Assembly: GCF_004300825.1 (NCBI RefSeq)
Contig: NZ_CP036250.1
Coordinates: 806,001-870,000, forward strand
Source: Egicoccus halophilus
GTDB taxonomy: Bacteria; Actinomycetota; Nitriliruptoria; Nitriliruptorales; Nitriliruptoraceae
Reading direction: 5' to 3'
DNA length: 64,000 nucleotides
Shown here: piece by piece, positions 1-13,037 of the stretch
Position numbering within the stretch: the first letter of the stretch is position 1
Layout: each line of letters opens with the position of its first letter
Notes under the pieces: model-generated
Database searches by the model: none
What the model was told of the DNA's origin: nothing
What the model saw: the letters and a program-made list of their open reading frames with translations, nothing else
Translations under genes and position numbers: made by a program

Positions 1-181
1 CCGGGGTCGGGGCCAGGCCGAGCAGGAGGCCGGTCAGCACGCCGGCGGCGCAGCGGCGGCGCCGGGCCGGACACCGGTGGGCCGCGGTGGTGGAGCGGAC
101 CACGCGCGCCTCCTCCTCGGTGGACGTCGCCACCACCGGGTCGGCAGAGGCTGGCACGTCGCCCGTCGGCTGGAAGCTCAC
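1..181 (-). CDS. Possible N-terminal part of a membrane or exported protein, cut by the left edge
   Basis: Reading leftward from a GTG at 181 there is an open frame of 60 codons to the window edge. It has a charged, Thr/Glu-rich start, an Arg-rich stretch (ARRRRC) near residue 42, and then a hydrophobic run (AAGVLTGLLLGLAP) that could be a membrane segment or signal anchor. Base composition by codon position looks coding-like, but the piece is short and no Shine-Dalgarno is clear. An ATG at 194 opens a different frame without the hydrophobic run. I do not recognise the family. It could also be non-coding. Confidence 0.35.
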   Translation of the reverse strand, partial: MSFQPTGDVPASADPVVATSTEEEARVVRSTTAAHRCPARRRRCAAGVLTGLLLGLAPTP

Positions 182-291
182 GATCCTGAAGCATCCGTGC
201 GGCGATCGCTCACCAGGTCCACGGCAGGCGTCCGCATCCGCAGGTCGCGTGCGCGCGACGACGTCCGAGCAGCCGTGTGGCGAGAAAGAAA

Positions 292-321
292 CGGACCCCC
301 GGCGGGGGAGCCGGGGGTCCG
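292..321. terminator. Strong hairpin, probable terminator for leftward transcription
   Basis: An 11-bp perfect stem (292-302 pairing with 311-321) closes an 8-nt loop. On the minus strand the stem is followed by a T-rich tail (GTTTCTTTCTC), the usual sign of an intrinsic terminator. On the plus strand it is preceded by an A-rich stretch. Leftward transcription would have to come from the hairpin-rich region at 360-516, because no minus-strand gene is evident there. Confidence 0.55.
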
Positions 322-359
322 TCCAAGCCGGGACGCGCGGGGCACGGCGTCGACCGGCG

Positions 360-516
360 GGTGAGCGACCCTTGGGGGAAGGGTGTGTGCTCACCGGCGC
401 GCCTCCCGATGGGGCGTCGGGGTAGTTGGCGCGCGATGGCGGTCAGGGGCGGACCGCCACACCTGAGTCAACGCGGAAACGCGTGTCGGTGTGCCCGTCC
501 GTGCGTCTTTCGCACG
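360..516. other. Cluster of five hairpins with no gene; candidate structured RNA or leader
   Basis: No convincing reading frame is present. Five inverted repeats follow one another. 360-366 pairs with 389-395, with an inner stem 368-373/379-384. 397-403 pairs with 428-434, with an inner stem 405-409/417-421. 437-443 pairs with 453-459. 471-475 pairs with 480-484 around a GAAA tetraloop. 500-505 pairs with 511-516. The GNRA loop reads as such on the plus strand, favouring a plus-strand RNA, possibly a leader of the FIST gene 118 nt downstream. The T-tailed hairpin at 292-321 would instead suit a minus-strand RNA. I looked for SRP RNA, tmRNA and RNase P hallmarks and did not see them. Confidence 0.4.
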
Positions 517-633
517 TCTCGGCGCGGTGGGGCGGTGCTCCTGCCGTCGTTGGCCGGCGGCGACGGCCACGTGACCGCTGACGTGCGCCATAGGCTCGCC
601 GCTGAGAAGCGCCCCCGGCTCGAAGGATGCCCG

Positions 634-4944
<4,311 letters not shown>

Positions 4945-4992
4945 CCGGTTCGGATTGCCTACGCTCCCCGCGGGCCACGGGGGAGTGCCGGC

Positions 4993-5160
4993 ATGCAGGC
5001 AAGCGCAGCCGTCCCGCCGATGTCGACGCTGCTCGCGGGCGTCGACCCCTCGGCGCAGCCGGTGCAGATCGTCCGCTTGGTGCCCACCGCCGTGCAGGAG
5101 CTCGGGGTCCACGCCGGGCAGGGCAACCACCTGGCGGTACCCGGGCCGCTGCCACCCTGA
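4993..5160 (+). CDS. Small hypothetical protein
   Basis: A 55-codon frame starting at ATG 4993, preceded seven bases upstream by a good Shine-Dalgarno (GGGGGAG). The product is MQASAAVPPMSTLLAGVDPS followed by VQIVRLVPTAVQELGVHAGQ and a Pro-rich end. It sits alone in the 384-base gap between glnD and ino1. No family is recognised and there is no signal peptide or membrane segment. The ribosome site and codon pattern support it, its shortness does not. The rest of the gap holds a promoter-sized stretch before ino1 and nothing else I can name. Confidence 0.4.
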   Translation: MQASAAVPPMSTLLAGVDPSAQPVQIVRLVPTAVQELGVHAGQGNHLAVPGPLPP

Positions 5161-5328
5161 GCCGGGTCGGCGGAGGACGTGGGAGGAGGGGCCGGCAGCG
5201 ATCCGCCCGCCGACCGGCCGGGTGGCACGCCGGGTGGCGCGTGGTCGCCGTCGCGCCGCCTACCCTGTCAGGTCCGGGCGCCAGCGAGTCGAGGTGGCGC
5301 CGACCTCCCTGCGTGAGCGGAGCAACCC

Positions 5329-6690
5329 GTGACCGATGCCGCGACCGAGCCGCGTCTCCCCGCCCCCGACATCGCCGCTGCCGAGGGCAAGCTCGGCGTC
5401 GTCTGCGTCGGCCTCGGCGCCGTCGCGACCACGTTCATCGCCGGCGTGGAGCTCATCCGCCGTGGCATGGCCGAGCCGGTCGGGTCGCTGTCGCAGATGG
5501 GCACCATCCGGCTCGGCAAGCGCACCGAGGAGCGTGCGCCGGTGATCCGGGACTTCGTGCCGCTCGCCGCCCTCGACGACATCGTCTTCGGTGCGTGGGA
5601 CCCGTTCCCCGACGACGCCTACGTCTCGGCCGCCAACGCCGGCGTGCTCGACACCGCGCGGCACCTCGAGCCGATCGCGGACGCGCTGCGCGAGATCCGA
5701 CCGATGCCGGCCGCCTTCGACCCGGCCTACGTCAAGAAGCTCGACGGTCCCAACGTCAAGAGCGACCGGTCCAAGCGGGCGCTGCTCGAGGGCATCCGTG
5801 CCGATCTGCGCGACTTCCGCGAGGAGCACGGCTGCGACCGCATGGTGATGATCTGGTGTGGCTCGACCGAGGTCTACATCGAGCCCTCGGCCGTCCACCA
5901 GGACCTCGATGCCTTCGAGGCCGCCATCGACGCCGACGACCCCGCGATCAGCCCGTCGATGCTCTACGCCTACGCCGCCCTGCTCGAGGGGGTGCCCGTC
6001 GCCAACGGCGCACCGAACCTGACCCTGGACACGCCGGTGTTGCGCCAGTTCGCCTCCGACCACGGCGTGCCCATCTGCGGCAAGGACTTCAAGACCGGGC
6101 AGACCCTGGTCAAGACCGTCCTCGCACCCATGTTCAAGGCGCGCATGCTCGGGATGGCGGGCTGGTACTCGACCAACATCCTGGGCAACCGTGACGGTGA
6201 GGTCCTCGACGACCCGGAGTCGTTCAAGACCAAGGAGACCTCGAAGCTCGGGGTGCTGGACACGATCCTGCAGCCGGAGACCTACCCCGAGCTCTACGGC
6301 GACCTCCACCACGTCGTGCGCATCAACTACTACCCGCCCCGCGGCGACAACAAGGAGGGCTGGGACAACATCGACTTCTTCGGGTGGCTCGGCTACCCGA
6401 TGCAGTTGAAGGTCGACTTCCTCTGCCGCGACTCGATCCTGGCCGCGCCGCTGTGCCTCGACCTGGCGCTGTTCCTCGACCTGGCCGCCCGCGCGGGGAT
6501 GTCCGGCATCCAGGAGTGGCTGAGCTTCTACTTCAAGGCGCCACAGGTCGCGCCGGGCCTGTACCCGGAGCACGACCTGTTCATCCAGCAGACCAAGCTC
6601 AAGAACACCTTGCGTTGGCTGATGGGCGAGGAGCAGATCACGCACCTCGGGGTCGAGTACTACGCCGACGACTACCTCCCCGAGGACTGA
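5329..6690 (+). CDS. ino1: Inositol-3-phosphate synthase
   Basis: A 453-residue NAD-dependent myo-inositol-1-phosphate synthase, converting glucose 6-phosphate to inositol phosphate for phosphatidylinositol, mycothiol-type thiols or compatible solutes. The Rossmann start GKLGVVCVGLGAVATTFIAG, the stretch NGAPNLTLDTPVL, the catalytic-lysine region (GKDFKTGQTLVKTVLAPMFK), the NILGNRDG motif and the C-terminal KAPQ..PGLYPEHDLF are all present. The start is GTG 5329 behind GGAGCAA. It is followed by a terminator and a convergent dehydrogenase gene, so it is probably monocistronic. Confidence 0.95.
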   Translation: MTDAATEPRLPAPDIAAAEGKLGVVCVGLGAVATTFIAGVELIRRGMAEPVGSLSQMGTIRLGKRTEERAPVIRDFVPLAALDDIVFGAWDPFPDDAYVSAANAGVLDTARHLEPIADALREIRPMPAAFDPAYVKKLDGPNVKSDRSKRALLEGIRADLRDFREEHGCDRMVMIWCGSTEVYIEPSAVHQDLDAFEAAIDADDPAISPSMLYAYAALLEGVPVANGAPNLTLDTPVLRQFASDHGVPICGKDFKTGQTLVKTVLAPMFKARMLGMAGWYSTNILGNRDGEVLDDPESFKTKETSKLGVLDTILQPETYPELYGDLHHVVRINYYPPRGDNKEGWDNIDFFGWLGYPMQLKVDFLCRDSILAAPLCLDLALFLDLAARAGMSGIQEWLSFYFKAPQVAPGLYPEHDLFIQQTKLKNTLRWLMGEEQITHLGVEYYADDYLPED

Positions 6691-6701
6691 CGCGACGAAA
6701 T

Positions 6702-6728
6702 CGCCCGCCTCGGGGATCGGGGCGGGCG
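6702..6728. terminator. Hairpin between convergent genes
   Basis: An 8-bp GC stem (6702-6709 with 6721-6728, CGCCCGCC/GGCGGGCG) lies between the ends of ino1 and the convergent dehydrogenase. It is placed to terminate both. Confidence 0.6.
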
Positions 6729-6747
6729 GAGTCGCGGTTCGGCCGGC

Positions 6748-7785
6748 TCAGGCGCTGGCGGCGCGCAGGACGTCGGGTTCGGCGGCCACGAGCGGGCCGT
6801 CGACGCTCAGCGGGACGGCGACGTTGGTCGGCTCGCCGGTCAGCATCGCCACGATCGCGTCGGCCCACATCGTCGCGCCGCGCTCGAGCACCTCGTCGGT
6901 CCACCATGCCGAGTGGCCGGTCTGCAGGATGCGGCCCTCCCGCAGCAGGTCGTCGACCCGGGGGCCACCGAGCGTCTCGTCGTCGACGGCGTAGCCGCGC
7001 AGGTGGCCCCGGCGGATGGCGTCGATCATGGCGTCGTCGTCGACCAGCGCGCTGCGGCTCGAGTTGACCAGTACGGAACCCTCGGGCATCCGCGCGAACT
7101 CGGCCGCCCCGAGCATGGGGGGAGCTCCCCAGGCCAGGGGGGTGTGCAACGACACGACGTGGCTGCGGTCGAGCAGTTCGTCGCGCTCGACGTAGGTCAC
7201 GCCGGTGACCGGCTTGGGGGCGATGTCGTGCGCGATGGTCGTCATGCCCAGACCCTGCGCCAACGCGGCCACGGTGCTGCCGATCCGACCGCAGCCGATG
7301 ATGCCGAGTGTGCGGCCGGCCAGCTCGAAACCGCGCAGGGACGTGGTCGGCGCCACCAGGCCGCGGGAGCGGTCGTTGCCCAGGTGCAGTCGCGAGGAGA
7401 GCGCGAGCAGCATGCCGATGGTCTGCTCGGCCACCGAGCGGGTGCTGTAGGAGGGCAGCGTGCTGACCACCACCCCCTGCCGTTGCAGCGCGGCGACGTC
7501 GACGAAGTCGTAGCCGGTCGCGTGCAGCACGATCCCGCGCAGACGGGGCAGCCGGGCGACGAGGTCGCCGGTCAGCGGCGGCGAGACCTTGGGGGTGACG
7601 GCCACGACGTCCGCGTCGGCGAAGGCGGCGATCGCCTCGTCCGGGCTCATCGCGTCCTCGCGGGCGAGGTAGTCGACCGTGGCGAGCCGTTCGAGGTCGG
7701 CCAGTCGCTCCGCCGGCAGGCTCTTGTTGCCCTGCACGGAGACGACGACCAGGCGCGGCAGCCCGGTGATGCCCTGCGACGTCAC
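6748..7785 (-). CDS. D-isomer-specific 2-hydroxyacid dehydrogenase
   Basis: A 345-residue NAD(P)-dependent dehydrogenase acting on 2-keto/2-hydroxy acids. The cofactor-binding domain contains LGIIGCGRIGSTVAALAQGLG with the GxGxxG signature. The catalytic Arg lies in VNSSRSALVDDDAMIDAI (family usually NxARG) and the catalytic His in TGHSAWWTDEV. The AW(W/Y)T ending recalls hydroxypyruvate/glyoxylate reductases, but the substrate cannot be fixed. It is convergent with ino1 and divergent, by about 145 bases, from the membrane glycosyltransferase gene. Confidence 0.85.
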   Translation of the reverse strand: MTSQGITGLPRLVVVSVQGNKSLPAERLADLERLATVDYLAREDAMSPDEAIAAFADADVVAVTPKVSPPLTGDLVARLPRLRGIVLHATGYDFVDVAALQRQGVVVSTLPSYSTRSVAEQTIGMLLALSSRLHLGNDRSRGLVAPTTSLRGFELAGRTLGIIGCGRIGSTVAALAQGLGMTTIAHDIAPKPVTGVTYVERDELLDRSHVVSLHTPLAWGAPPMLGAAEFARMPEGSVLVNSSRSALVDDDAMIDAIRRGHLRGYAVDDETLGGPRVDDLLREGRILQTGHSAWWTDEVLERGATMWADAIVAMLTGEPTNVAVPLSVDGPLVAAEPDVLRAASA

Positions 7786-7929
7786 GGACGACCCTTCCTC
7801 GGTGGCGCGGTGGCGGCGGGAAGCCTACAGCGCTCCGGATCGTCCGACCGGGAGGCCGGTGGTCCGCGGGCCCGGTCCTATGCTGCCGGTCGCAGACGCC
7901 GGGACACGGACGAGGCCGTCGGAGGACAC

Positions 7930-9555
7930 GTGGGCGAGGGCACATCGACGGTGACCCGCCCGGCCGTTGCGTCGGCGGGCGCCGCGACCCTGCGGCGCTG
8001 GGCACCGTTCGCCCTGGTGGTGCTGGGTTGGGCCGCCCTGTTGCCGTTCGTCGGGCACTACGGCAACCCCGACGGACCGTCCTACGCCGTCGTCGCCGAG
8101 CGGTGGCTGGCCGGGGACCTGCCGGCCGCGGTCAACGGCTACTGGGGACCGCTGCTGTCGTGGCTGGCGGTCCCACTGCTCGCCGTCGGGGTGCCGGCGC
8201 TGACCGCGCTGCGGGTGGTGCTGCTCGTCGGTGCGGTGCTGCTGCTGTTCCCGCTCGGTGCCCTGTGCCGCCGGGCGGGCGCGAGTGCCTGGGCCACCGA
8301 CGTGCTCCTGCTCGCGACGGCCCCGTTCCTGGTCTACAACGCCCTGTTCGGCCTGTACGCCGACGTGCTGATGTCCGCCGCCCTGCTGCGCTCGCTCGAG
8401 GTACTGCTGCGTCCGTCCGAGGTCCGTGTCCGTGCGGCGGTCTCCGCCGGCGTGTGGGCCGGGCTGGCGGTGCTCGCGCGCTCGTACGCCGCGCCGGTGG
8501 CCCTGGTCGCCCTGCCACTGGCGGTGCTCTGCCAGGCACTGCTCGGCCCGCCGGGGCGGGTGCCGACGCGGCGCGTACCGGTCCTGCTGCGCCGGGCCCT
8601 CCCCGCGGTCGCAGCGGCTCTCGCCGGGCTGCTCGTGGTGGTCGGTGCCTGGGCGGCCGCGCTCACCGCCGTCTACGGCACCCCGACCTGGAGCACCGCG
8701 GCCGGCTTCAACTCGGCACTGGTGGCGCCGGGCTCGGCCGGCAACCCCTTCAACGTGCCGGGTCTGTACGAGCCGGTCCGGCCCGAGGGCTTCAGCGCCT
8801 GGGAGGAGCCCGCCGAACTCCCGGTGCCGGTGCGCGACGAGTACGAGGGCGAGGGGCTCGGGGAGCGCGACGCCACCGGTCGACTGGCGCTGGCCGTCGC
8901 CAACGGTCGGATCGCGCTCGGATCGGTCCTGCGGCGCGGCGCACCGTTCGTCCTGCTCGCGCTGGTCGCGCTGGCCGCGGCGGCGCGTCGGCGCGAACCA
9001 CCGGCCGCCGCGCTGGTCGCGCCGCTGCTGACCGGTGCCGTGGCCGCCGGTGGCCTGTTGCTGATCATCGCGATCGAGCGCTATCTGTGGTTCCCGATCC
9101 TCACCCTGGTGCCGGCCGCGGCCGTCGGACTGGACGCCTTCGCCGTCCGTCCCCGGTGGCGACTGGTGGTCGGCGTCGCCACGGTGGTCACGGTGACGCT
9201 CACGTCCCTGCACGGCCTGCTGCCGCGCGTGGGCGCGCACGAGCGGGTCAGCGTCGTCGCCGCCGCGCTCGACGAGGGTCTCGAGGGGCGGGCCGCCACC
9301 GTGGACGACTGGCAGGCCACCCACCTGTTGTGCTTCCGCGTCGGCTGCGACTACCTCGGACGTCCCGAGGCCCGGGACGCGGCCGGCATCGCCGAGGAAC
9401 TGCACGCGGCGGAGGTGGACCTGCTGCTGGTCTGGGCCGGCGACGAGGACGAGGTCGCAGGGCTCGAGACCCCCGACGACGGGCGGTTGCTGACGGTGTA
9501 CGACGTGGGCGCCGAGGGGCTGCGACCACGGCTGGCCGTCGGTGCCGGCAGCTGA
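7930..9555 (+). CDS. Multi-membrane-span glycosyltransferase (GT-C / GT39-like)
   Basis: A 541-residue polytopic membrane protein with roughly ten hydrophobic segments. The first extracytoplasmic loop after the first helix carries an Asp (HYGNPDGPSYAVVAERWLAG), the hallmark of GT-C enzymes that use polyprenyl-phosphate sugars. The C-terminal soluble part (after about residue 435) contains a Cys pair (LLCFRVGCDYLG). The frame is open far upstream over another gene, but GTG 7930 is five bases after a perfect GGAGGA and begins the first membrane segment region. It opens the glycan island; the next gene is 104 bases away. The sugar and acceptor are unknown. Confidence 0.75.
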   Translation: MGEGTSTVTRPAVASAGAATLRRWAPFALVVLGWAALLPFVGHYGNPDGPSYAVVAERWLAGDLPAAVNGYWGPLLSWLAVPLLAVGVPALTALRVVLLVGAVLLLFPLGALCRRAGASAWATDVLLLATAPFLVYNALFGLYADVLMSAALLRSLEVLLRPSEVRVRAAVSAGVWAGLAVLARSYAAPVALVALPLAVLCQALLGPPGRVPTRRVPVLLRRALPAVAAALAGLLVVVGAWAAALTAVYGTPTWSTAAGFNSALVAPGSAGNPFNVPGLYEPVRPEGFSAWEEPAELPVPVRDEYEGEGLGERDATGRLALAVANGRIALGSVLRRGAPFVLLALVALAAAARRREPPAAALVAPLLTGAVAAGGLLLIIAIERYLWFPILTLVPAAAVGLDAFAVRPRWRLVVGVATVVTVTLTSLHGLLPRVGAHERVSVVAAALDEGLEGRAATVDDWQATHLLCFRVGCDYLGRPEARDAAGIAEELHAAEVDLLLVWAGDEDEVAGLETPDDGRLLTVYDVGAEGLRPRLAVGAGS

Positions 9556-9659
9556 ACGACCGTCGGTCGCGGACGGGCGGCCGGGCTCCGCGCCGACCAC
9601 CGCCCGCGCGTCGGCCACTAGTCTCACCCGGCACACGTCGACGAGGAACGGGCACGCAG

Positions 9660-10742
9660 GTGACAGGCGCCGAGACGGCGGCCAGGCCCCCGGTCGGGGT
9701 CGGCCTGGTCGGATGCGGACGCATCGCGCGGATGTTCCATCTCCCGGCCCTGCGGGACCATCCGGGCGTGGAGCTGGTCGGCATCGCCGACCCGGATCCC
9801 ACGTCGCGGTCCGCGGCGGTCGCCGCAGCTCCAGGGGTGCCCGTCGTGGCCGACGTCGGGACCCTGCTGAGGGCCCCCGGCCTGGAGGCCGTGGTGGTGT
9901 GCGTCCCGACGCACCGGCACGAAGCGGTCGCCGTGGCCGCCTTCGAGGCCGGGGTGCACGTCTACGTGGAGAAGCCCCTCGCGCCCGACCTGCCGGCCGC
10001 CGACCGGATCGCCGCGGCGTGGCGGGCCAGCGGGCGGCACGGAGTGGTCGGCTTCAACTTCCGGTTCCACCCCCTGTACGGCCAGGCCCGTGACGCCCTC
10101 GCCGAGGGATCGCTCGGTCGGCTCGTAGGGGCCCGCACGGTGTTCGCCTCCTCGCCGCGCCAGCTGCCGGACTGGAAGCGCTCCCGCGCGACGGGTGGTG
10201 GGGCGCTGCTCGACCTCGCGACCCACCACCTCGACCTGCTCGTGCACCTGTTCGACGCCGAGGTCGCGACCGTCGCGGCGGTGACCTCCTCACGACGCAC
10301 CGAGGACGACACGGTGCAGCTCACGCTCACCTTCGCCGACGGTGTCAGTGCCCAGGTCCTCGCCACGCTGGCCGCCGCCCAGACCGACCGGGTGGAGCTG
10401 TTCGGCGAACGGGCGACCCTCGAGCTCGACCGCATGGCCCGTCGACGCCCCCGGCTGCTGCCGGCCGCCGGCCCCACCACGCCCCGGGAACGGCTGCAGG
10501 CCGCGGCGCGGGTGGTCGTCGAAGGCGCCTCGGCGACGCTCGACGGGTTGCGACCGCCCGGGGAGCCGTCGTTCGCGCAGGCCGTCGACGCGTTCGTGCG
10601 CACGGTCGCGGGCGGGACCCCGCCGGTGGCGCCGGCCACGATCGGGGACGGCCAGCACGTGGCCCTCCTGGTCGACGCGGCCGAGCGTGCCGCGGCGCAA
10701 CGCACCGTCGTCGAGTTGGCGCCGGCGGACCGGTCGCGGTGA
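9660..10742 (+). CDS. Gfo/Idh/MocA family sugar oxidoreductase
   Basis: A 360-residue NAD(P)-dependent oxidoreductase of the glucose-fructose oxidoreductase / inositol dehydrogenase type. The N-terminal Rossmann domain has VGVGLVGCGRIARMFHLPAL, the EKPLAPD motif with the family's conserved Lys is near residue 105, and the C-terminal alpha/beta domain contains GGGALLDLATHHLDLL. The start is GTG 9660. The stop overlaps the GTG of the following glycosyltransferase by four bases, so the two are translated together. In this setting it probably oxidises or epimerises a nucleotide sugar for the glycan, as WbpB-like enzymes do; that role is inference. Confidence 0.85.
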   Translation: MTGAETAARPPVGVGLVGCGRIARMFHLPALRDHPGVELVGIADPDPTSRSAAVAAAPGVPVVADVGTLLRAPGLEAVVVCVPTHRHEAVAVAAFEAGVHVYVEKPLAPDLPAADRIAAAWRASGRHGVVGFNFRFHPLYGQARDALAEGSLGRLVGARTVFASSPRQLPDWKRSRATGGGALLDLATHHLDLLVHLFDAEVATVAAVTSSRRTEDDTVQLTLTFADGVSAQVLATLAAAQTDRVELFGERATLELDRMARRRPRLLPAAGPTTPRERLQAAARVVVEGASATLDGLRPPGEPSFAQAVDAFVRTVAGGTPPVAPATIGDGQHVALLVDAAERAAAQRTVVELAPADRSR

Positions 10743-11929
10743 GGATCCTGCTCGTCAACGACGGGGCGAGTCCCGTCGGGGGTGCGGAGCTGCAGATGCT
10801 GCGGCTGCGCGAGCTGCTGCGCGAGGCGGGGCACGAGGTGCGTCTGTTCGCTTCCAGCGCCTCGGATCTCGGTGGTGCGTCACAGGCCGACACCACCACC
10901 TTCGGCACCACCCGCCCCAAGCTGCGGGTGCTCAACCAGACCGCGAACCCGGTCGCGGCCGCGGCCCTGCGGCGCGAACTCGACCGGTTCGCGCCCGACG
11001 TGGTGCACCTGCGCATGTTCCTGACGCAGCTCTCGCCGCTGATCCTGCCGGTGCTGCGCGACACGCCGACGCTGTGGCAGATCGTGTACTACAAGGCCAT
11101 CTGTCCGCGGGGCACCAAGCTGTTGCCCGACGGGAGCCGGTGCACGGTGCCGGCCGGCACGGTGTGCCTGCGCAACCGGTGCGTGACGCCGCAGTCGTGG
11201 GCGCTCGACCTGTCCCAGCAGCGGCTGTGGCGCGCGCTGGCGGGCGCGGTCGACGTGGCGGTCACCCTGAGCGAGACGATGCGCCGTCGGCTGGCGGAGA
11301 ACGGCGTCCGCGGCGTGGGAGTGCTGGGCAACGGCGTGCGCGAGCGCGCGCCGCGGCCGCCACTGACCTCGCCCCCCACCGTCGTCTTCGCCGGTCGGCT
11401 CGTGCCCGAGAAGGGCGCCGACCTGCTGGTGCGTGCCGTCGCCGAGGTCCGCGGCGTCGTCGGGGGCGTCCGGCTGGTGATCGCGGGCGACGGGCCCCAG
11501 CGCGCCGAGCTCGAGGCACTGGTGGACGAGCTCGACCTGCGCGACGTCGTGCAGCTGCTGGGCCATCGACCCCGCGCCGAGGTCGAGGACGCGTTCGATC
11601 CGGCGTGGGTGCAGGTGATCCCCGGGCGTTGGGAGGAACCGCTCGGCAACGTCGCCCTCGAGGCCATGATGCGGGGCACCGCCGCGGTGGTCAGCGGTCA
11701 CGGGGGACCGGCCGAGGTCGTCGAGGACGGCCGGACCGGCCGGCACGTCGTACCGGGATCGGTAGGGTCGCTGACGTCGGCGCTGGCCGAGCTGCTCGTC
11801 GACCGCGACCGTTGCGAGGCGCTGGGAACGGCCGCCCGCGCCACCGCCCTGGCACGTCACGCCGAACCGGTCGTGCTGCGACGACTGCTGGCCCTCTACG
11901 ACGAGGCCCGCACCCGCGCGACCACCTGA
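10739..11929 (+). CDS. Glycosyltransferase family 4
   Basis: A 396-residue GT-B fold retaining glycosyltransferase. The N-terminal domain starts MRILLVNDGASPVGGAELQM, typical of GT4 enzymes. The C-terminal donor-binding domain contains VFAGRLVPEKGADLLVRAV and the E-x7-E type motif in EEPLGNVALEAMMRG. A Cys cluster in the middle (AICPRG, TVCLRNRCVT) is seen in some actinobacterial GT4 members. The start overlaps the preceding oxidoreductase. It likely adds a sugar from a nucleotide donor on the cytoplasmic face. Confidence 0.9.
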   Translation: MRILLVNDGASPVGGAELQMLRLRELLREAGHEVRLFASSASDLGGASQADTTTFGTTRPKLRVLNQTANPVAAAALRRELDRFAPDVVHLRMFLTQLSPLILPVLRDTPTLWQIVYYKAICPRGTKLLPDGSRCTVPAGTVCLRNRCVTPQSWALDLSQQRLWRALAGAVDVAVTLSETMRRRLAENGVRGVGVLGNGVRERAPRPPLTSPPTVVFAGRLVPEKGADLLVRAVAEVRGVVGGVRLVIAGDGPQRAELEALVDELDLRDVVQLLGHRPRAEVEDAFDPAWVQVIPGRWEEPLGNVALEAMMRGTAAVVSGHGGPAEVVEDGRTGRHVVPGSVGSLTSALAELLVDRDRCEALGTAARATALARHAEPVVLRRLLALYDEARTRATT

Positions 11930-11932
11930 GAC

Positions 11933-11974
11933 GACGCCTGCTCCCCGAGACGCCTGCTCCCGACGCCTGCTCCC
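11933..11974 (+). repeat. Three copies of a 13-bp repeat
   Basis: GACGCCTGCTCCC occurs at 11933-11945, 11949-11961 and 11962-11974, filling the short gap between two glycosyltransferase genes. It probably arose by slippage. It pushes the Shine-Dalgarno AAGGA of the next gene away from the previous stop. Confidence 0.8.
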
Positions 11975-11990
11975 GAACAAGGACGCTTCC

Positions 11991-13037
11991 GTGCCGACGC
12001 CCGCCCTCTCCGTGATCGTGGTCACCCCCCACGACTTCGCCCAACTGCGGCGCACCGTCGCGCACCTGCGGGTGCAGGATGGCGTCGAGGACACCGAACT
12101 GGTGCTGGTGGCGCCCGACGAGGCGGCGGTCGCCGACGCCGAGCCGGCGGAACTCGCCGCCTTCGGGCAGCTCACCGTCGTGCCCGTCGGCCCGATCGAC
12201 AACGTCGACCGGGCCGCTGCCCGGGGCATGCTGGCGGCCAGCGCGCCGGTCGTCGCCACGATCGAGGACCACGCCTACGTCCAGGCGGGGTGGATCCGGG
12301 CCGTCCTCGCCGCCTACGAGCAGGGCGACTGGGTCTCGGTCGGCTCGGTCATGGGCAACGCCAACCCCGACTCGAGCTTCAGCTGGGCGAACCTGATGCT
12401 CGGCTACGGCTGGTGGATCGACCGCGACCACGCCGGCGAGATGGACGACGTGCCCAGTCACAACGCGACCTACCGCCGCGAGGCCGTCGCGGCGTTCGGT
12501 GACGAGTTGCCCCGGCACGTCGGTCGTGACGGTGACCTGCACGAGCGTCTGCGCCAGGCCGGCGGACGGATGTACCTCGCACCCGACGCCTCGATCACCC
12601 ACGCCAACCCGTCGACGTTGGCCGCCACCGCCGACCTGCGCTTCAACGCCGGCCGTCTCTACGGCGCCGAGCGGGCCGAGGACGCCGGCTGGTCGTTCGC
12701 CCGTCGCCTGTTCTACGCGTTGGCCTCGCCGCTGATCCCGCTGGTCCGGCTCAAGCGGTTCTTCGACGAGCGCCTGGCACCGGGGCGCTCGCACGCGGAG
12801 TTGTTCCCGGCCGTGCTGCCGGGTCTGATCGCCGCGCTCGTCCTCGACGCCGCCGGGCAGGCCGTCGGGTATCTGCGCGGCCCCGGCGCGGCCCCCGACG
12901 TGCTGGCGACCTTCGAGATGGACCGTCTGCAGCACCTCGACCGGCGCGACCGTCGCCTGCTGTCGGCCCCGCCGGCACCACCGGCGCTGCCCGCGTCCTC
13001 GCCCCCGTCCTCGCCCCCGTCCGGTGAGCGGCCGTGA
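11991..13037 (+). CDS. Glycosyltransferase family 2-like protein
   Basis: A 348-residue GT-A fold protein beginning TPALSVIVVTPHDFAQLRRT. A D-x-D-like acidic site (TIEDHAYVQAGWI) and the later motif VPSHNATYRREAVAAFG fit family 2 enzymes acting as galactosyl/rhamnosyl-type transferases. The C-terminus (from about residue 235) has amphipathic and hydrophobic segments that may hold it at the membrane, then a Pro-rich tail. GTG 11991 follows AAGGA by seven bases. Its stop overlaps the GTG of the next glycosyltransferase by four bases. Confidence 0.8.
   Translation: MPTPALSVIVVTPHDFAQLRRTVAHLRVQDGVEDTELVLVAPDEAAVADAEPAELAAFGQLTVVPVGPIDNVDRAAARGMLAASAPVVATIEDHAYVQAGWIRAVLAAYEQGDWVSVGSVMGNANPDSSFSWANLMLGYGWWIDRDHAGEMDDVPSHNATYRREAVAAFGDELPRHVGRDGDLHERLRQAGGRMYLAPDASITHANPSTLAATADLRFNAGRLYGAERAEDAGWSFARRLFYALASPLIPLVRLKRFFDERLAPGRSHAELFPAVLPGLIAALVLDAAGQAVGYLRGPGAAPDVLATFEMDRLQHLDRRDRRLLSAPPAPPALPASSPPSSPPSGERP

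Noticed and set aside
292-516. SRP RNA, tmRNA or RNase P RNA at the left edge
   Set aside because: The SRP core GGTCAGG..GGAAG..GCAGCC, the tmRNA tag and T-arm, and RNase P GAGGAAAGTCC-type blocks were not found on either strand.
8028-9659. A 900-codon frame running through the GT-C gene into the Gfo/Idh gene as one fusion protein
   Set aside because: The part before 9660 is out of phase with the membrane protein and Arg-rich; the GTG at 9660 starts a complete, canonical oxidoreductase.
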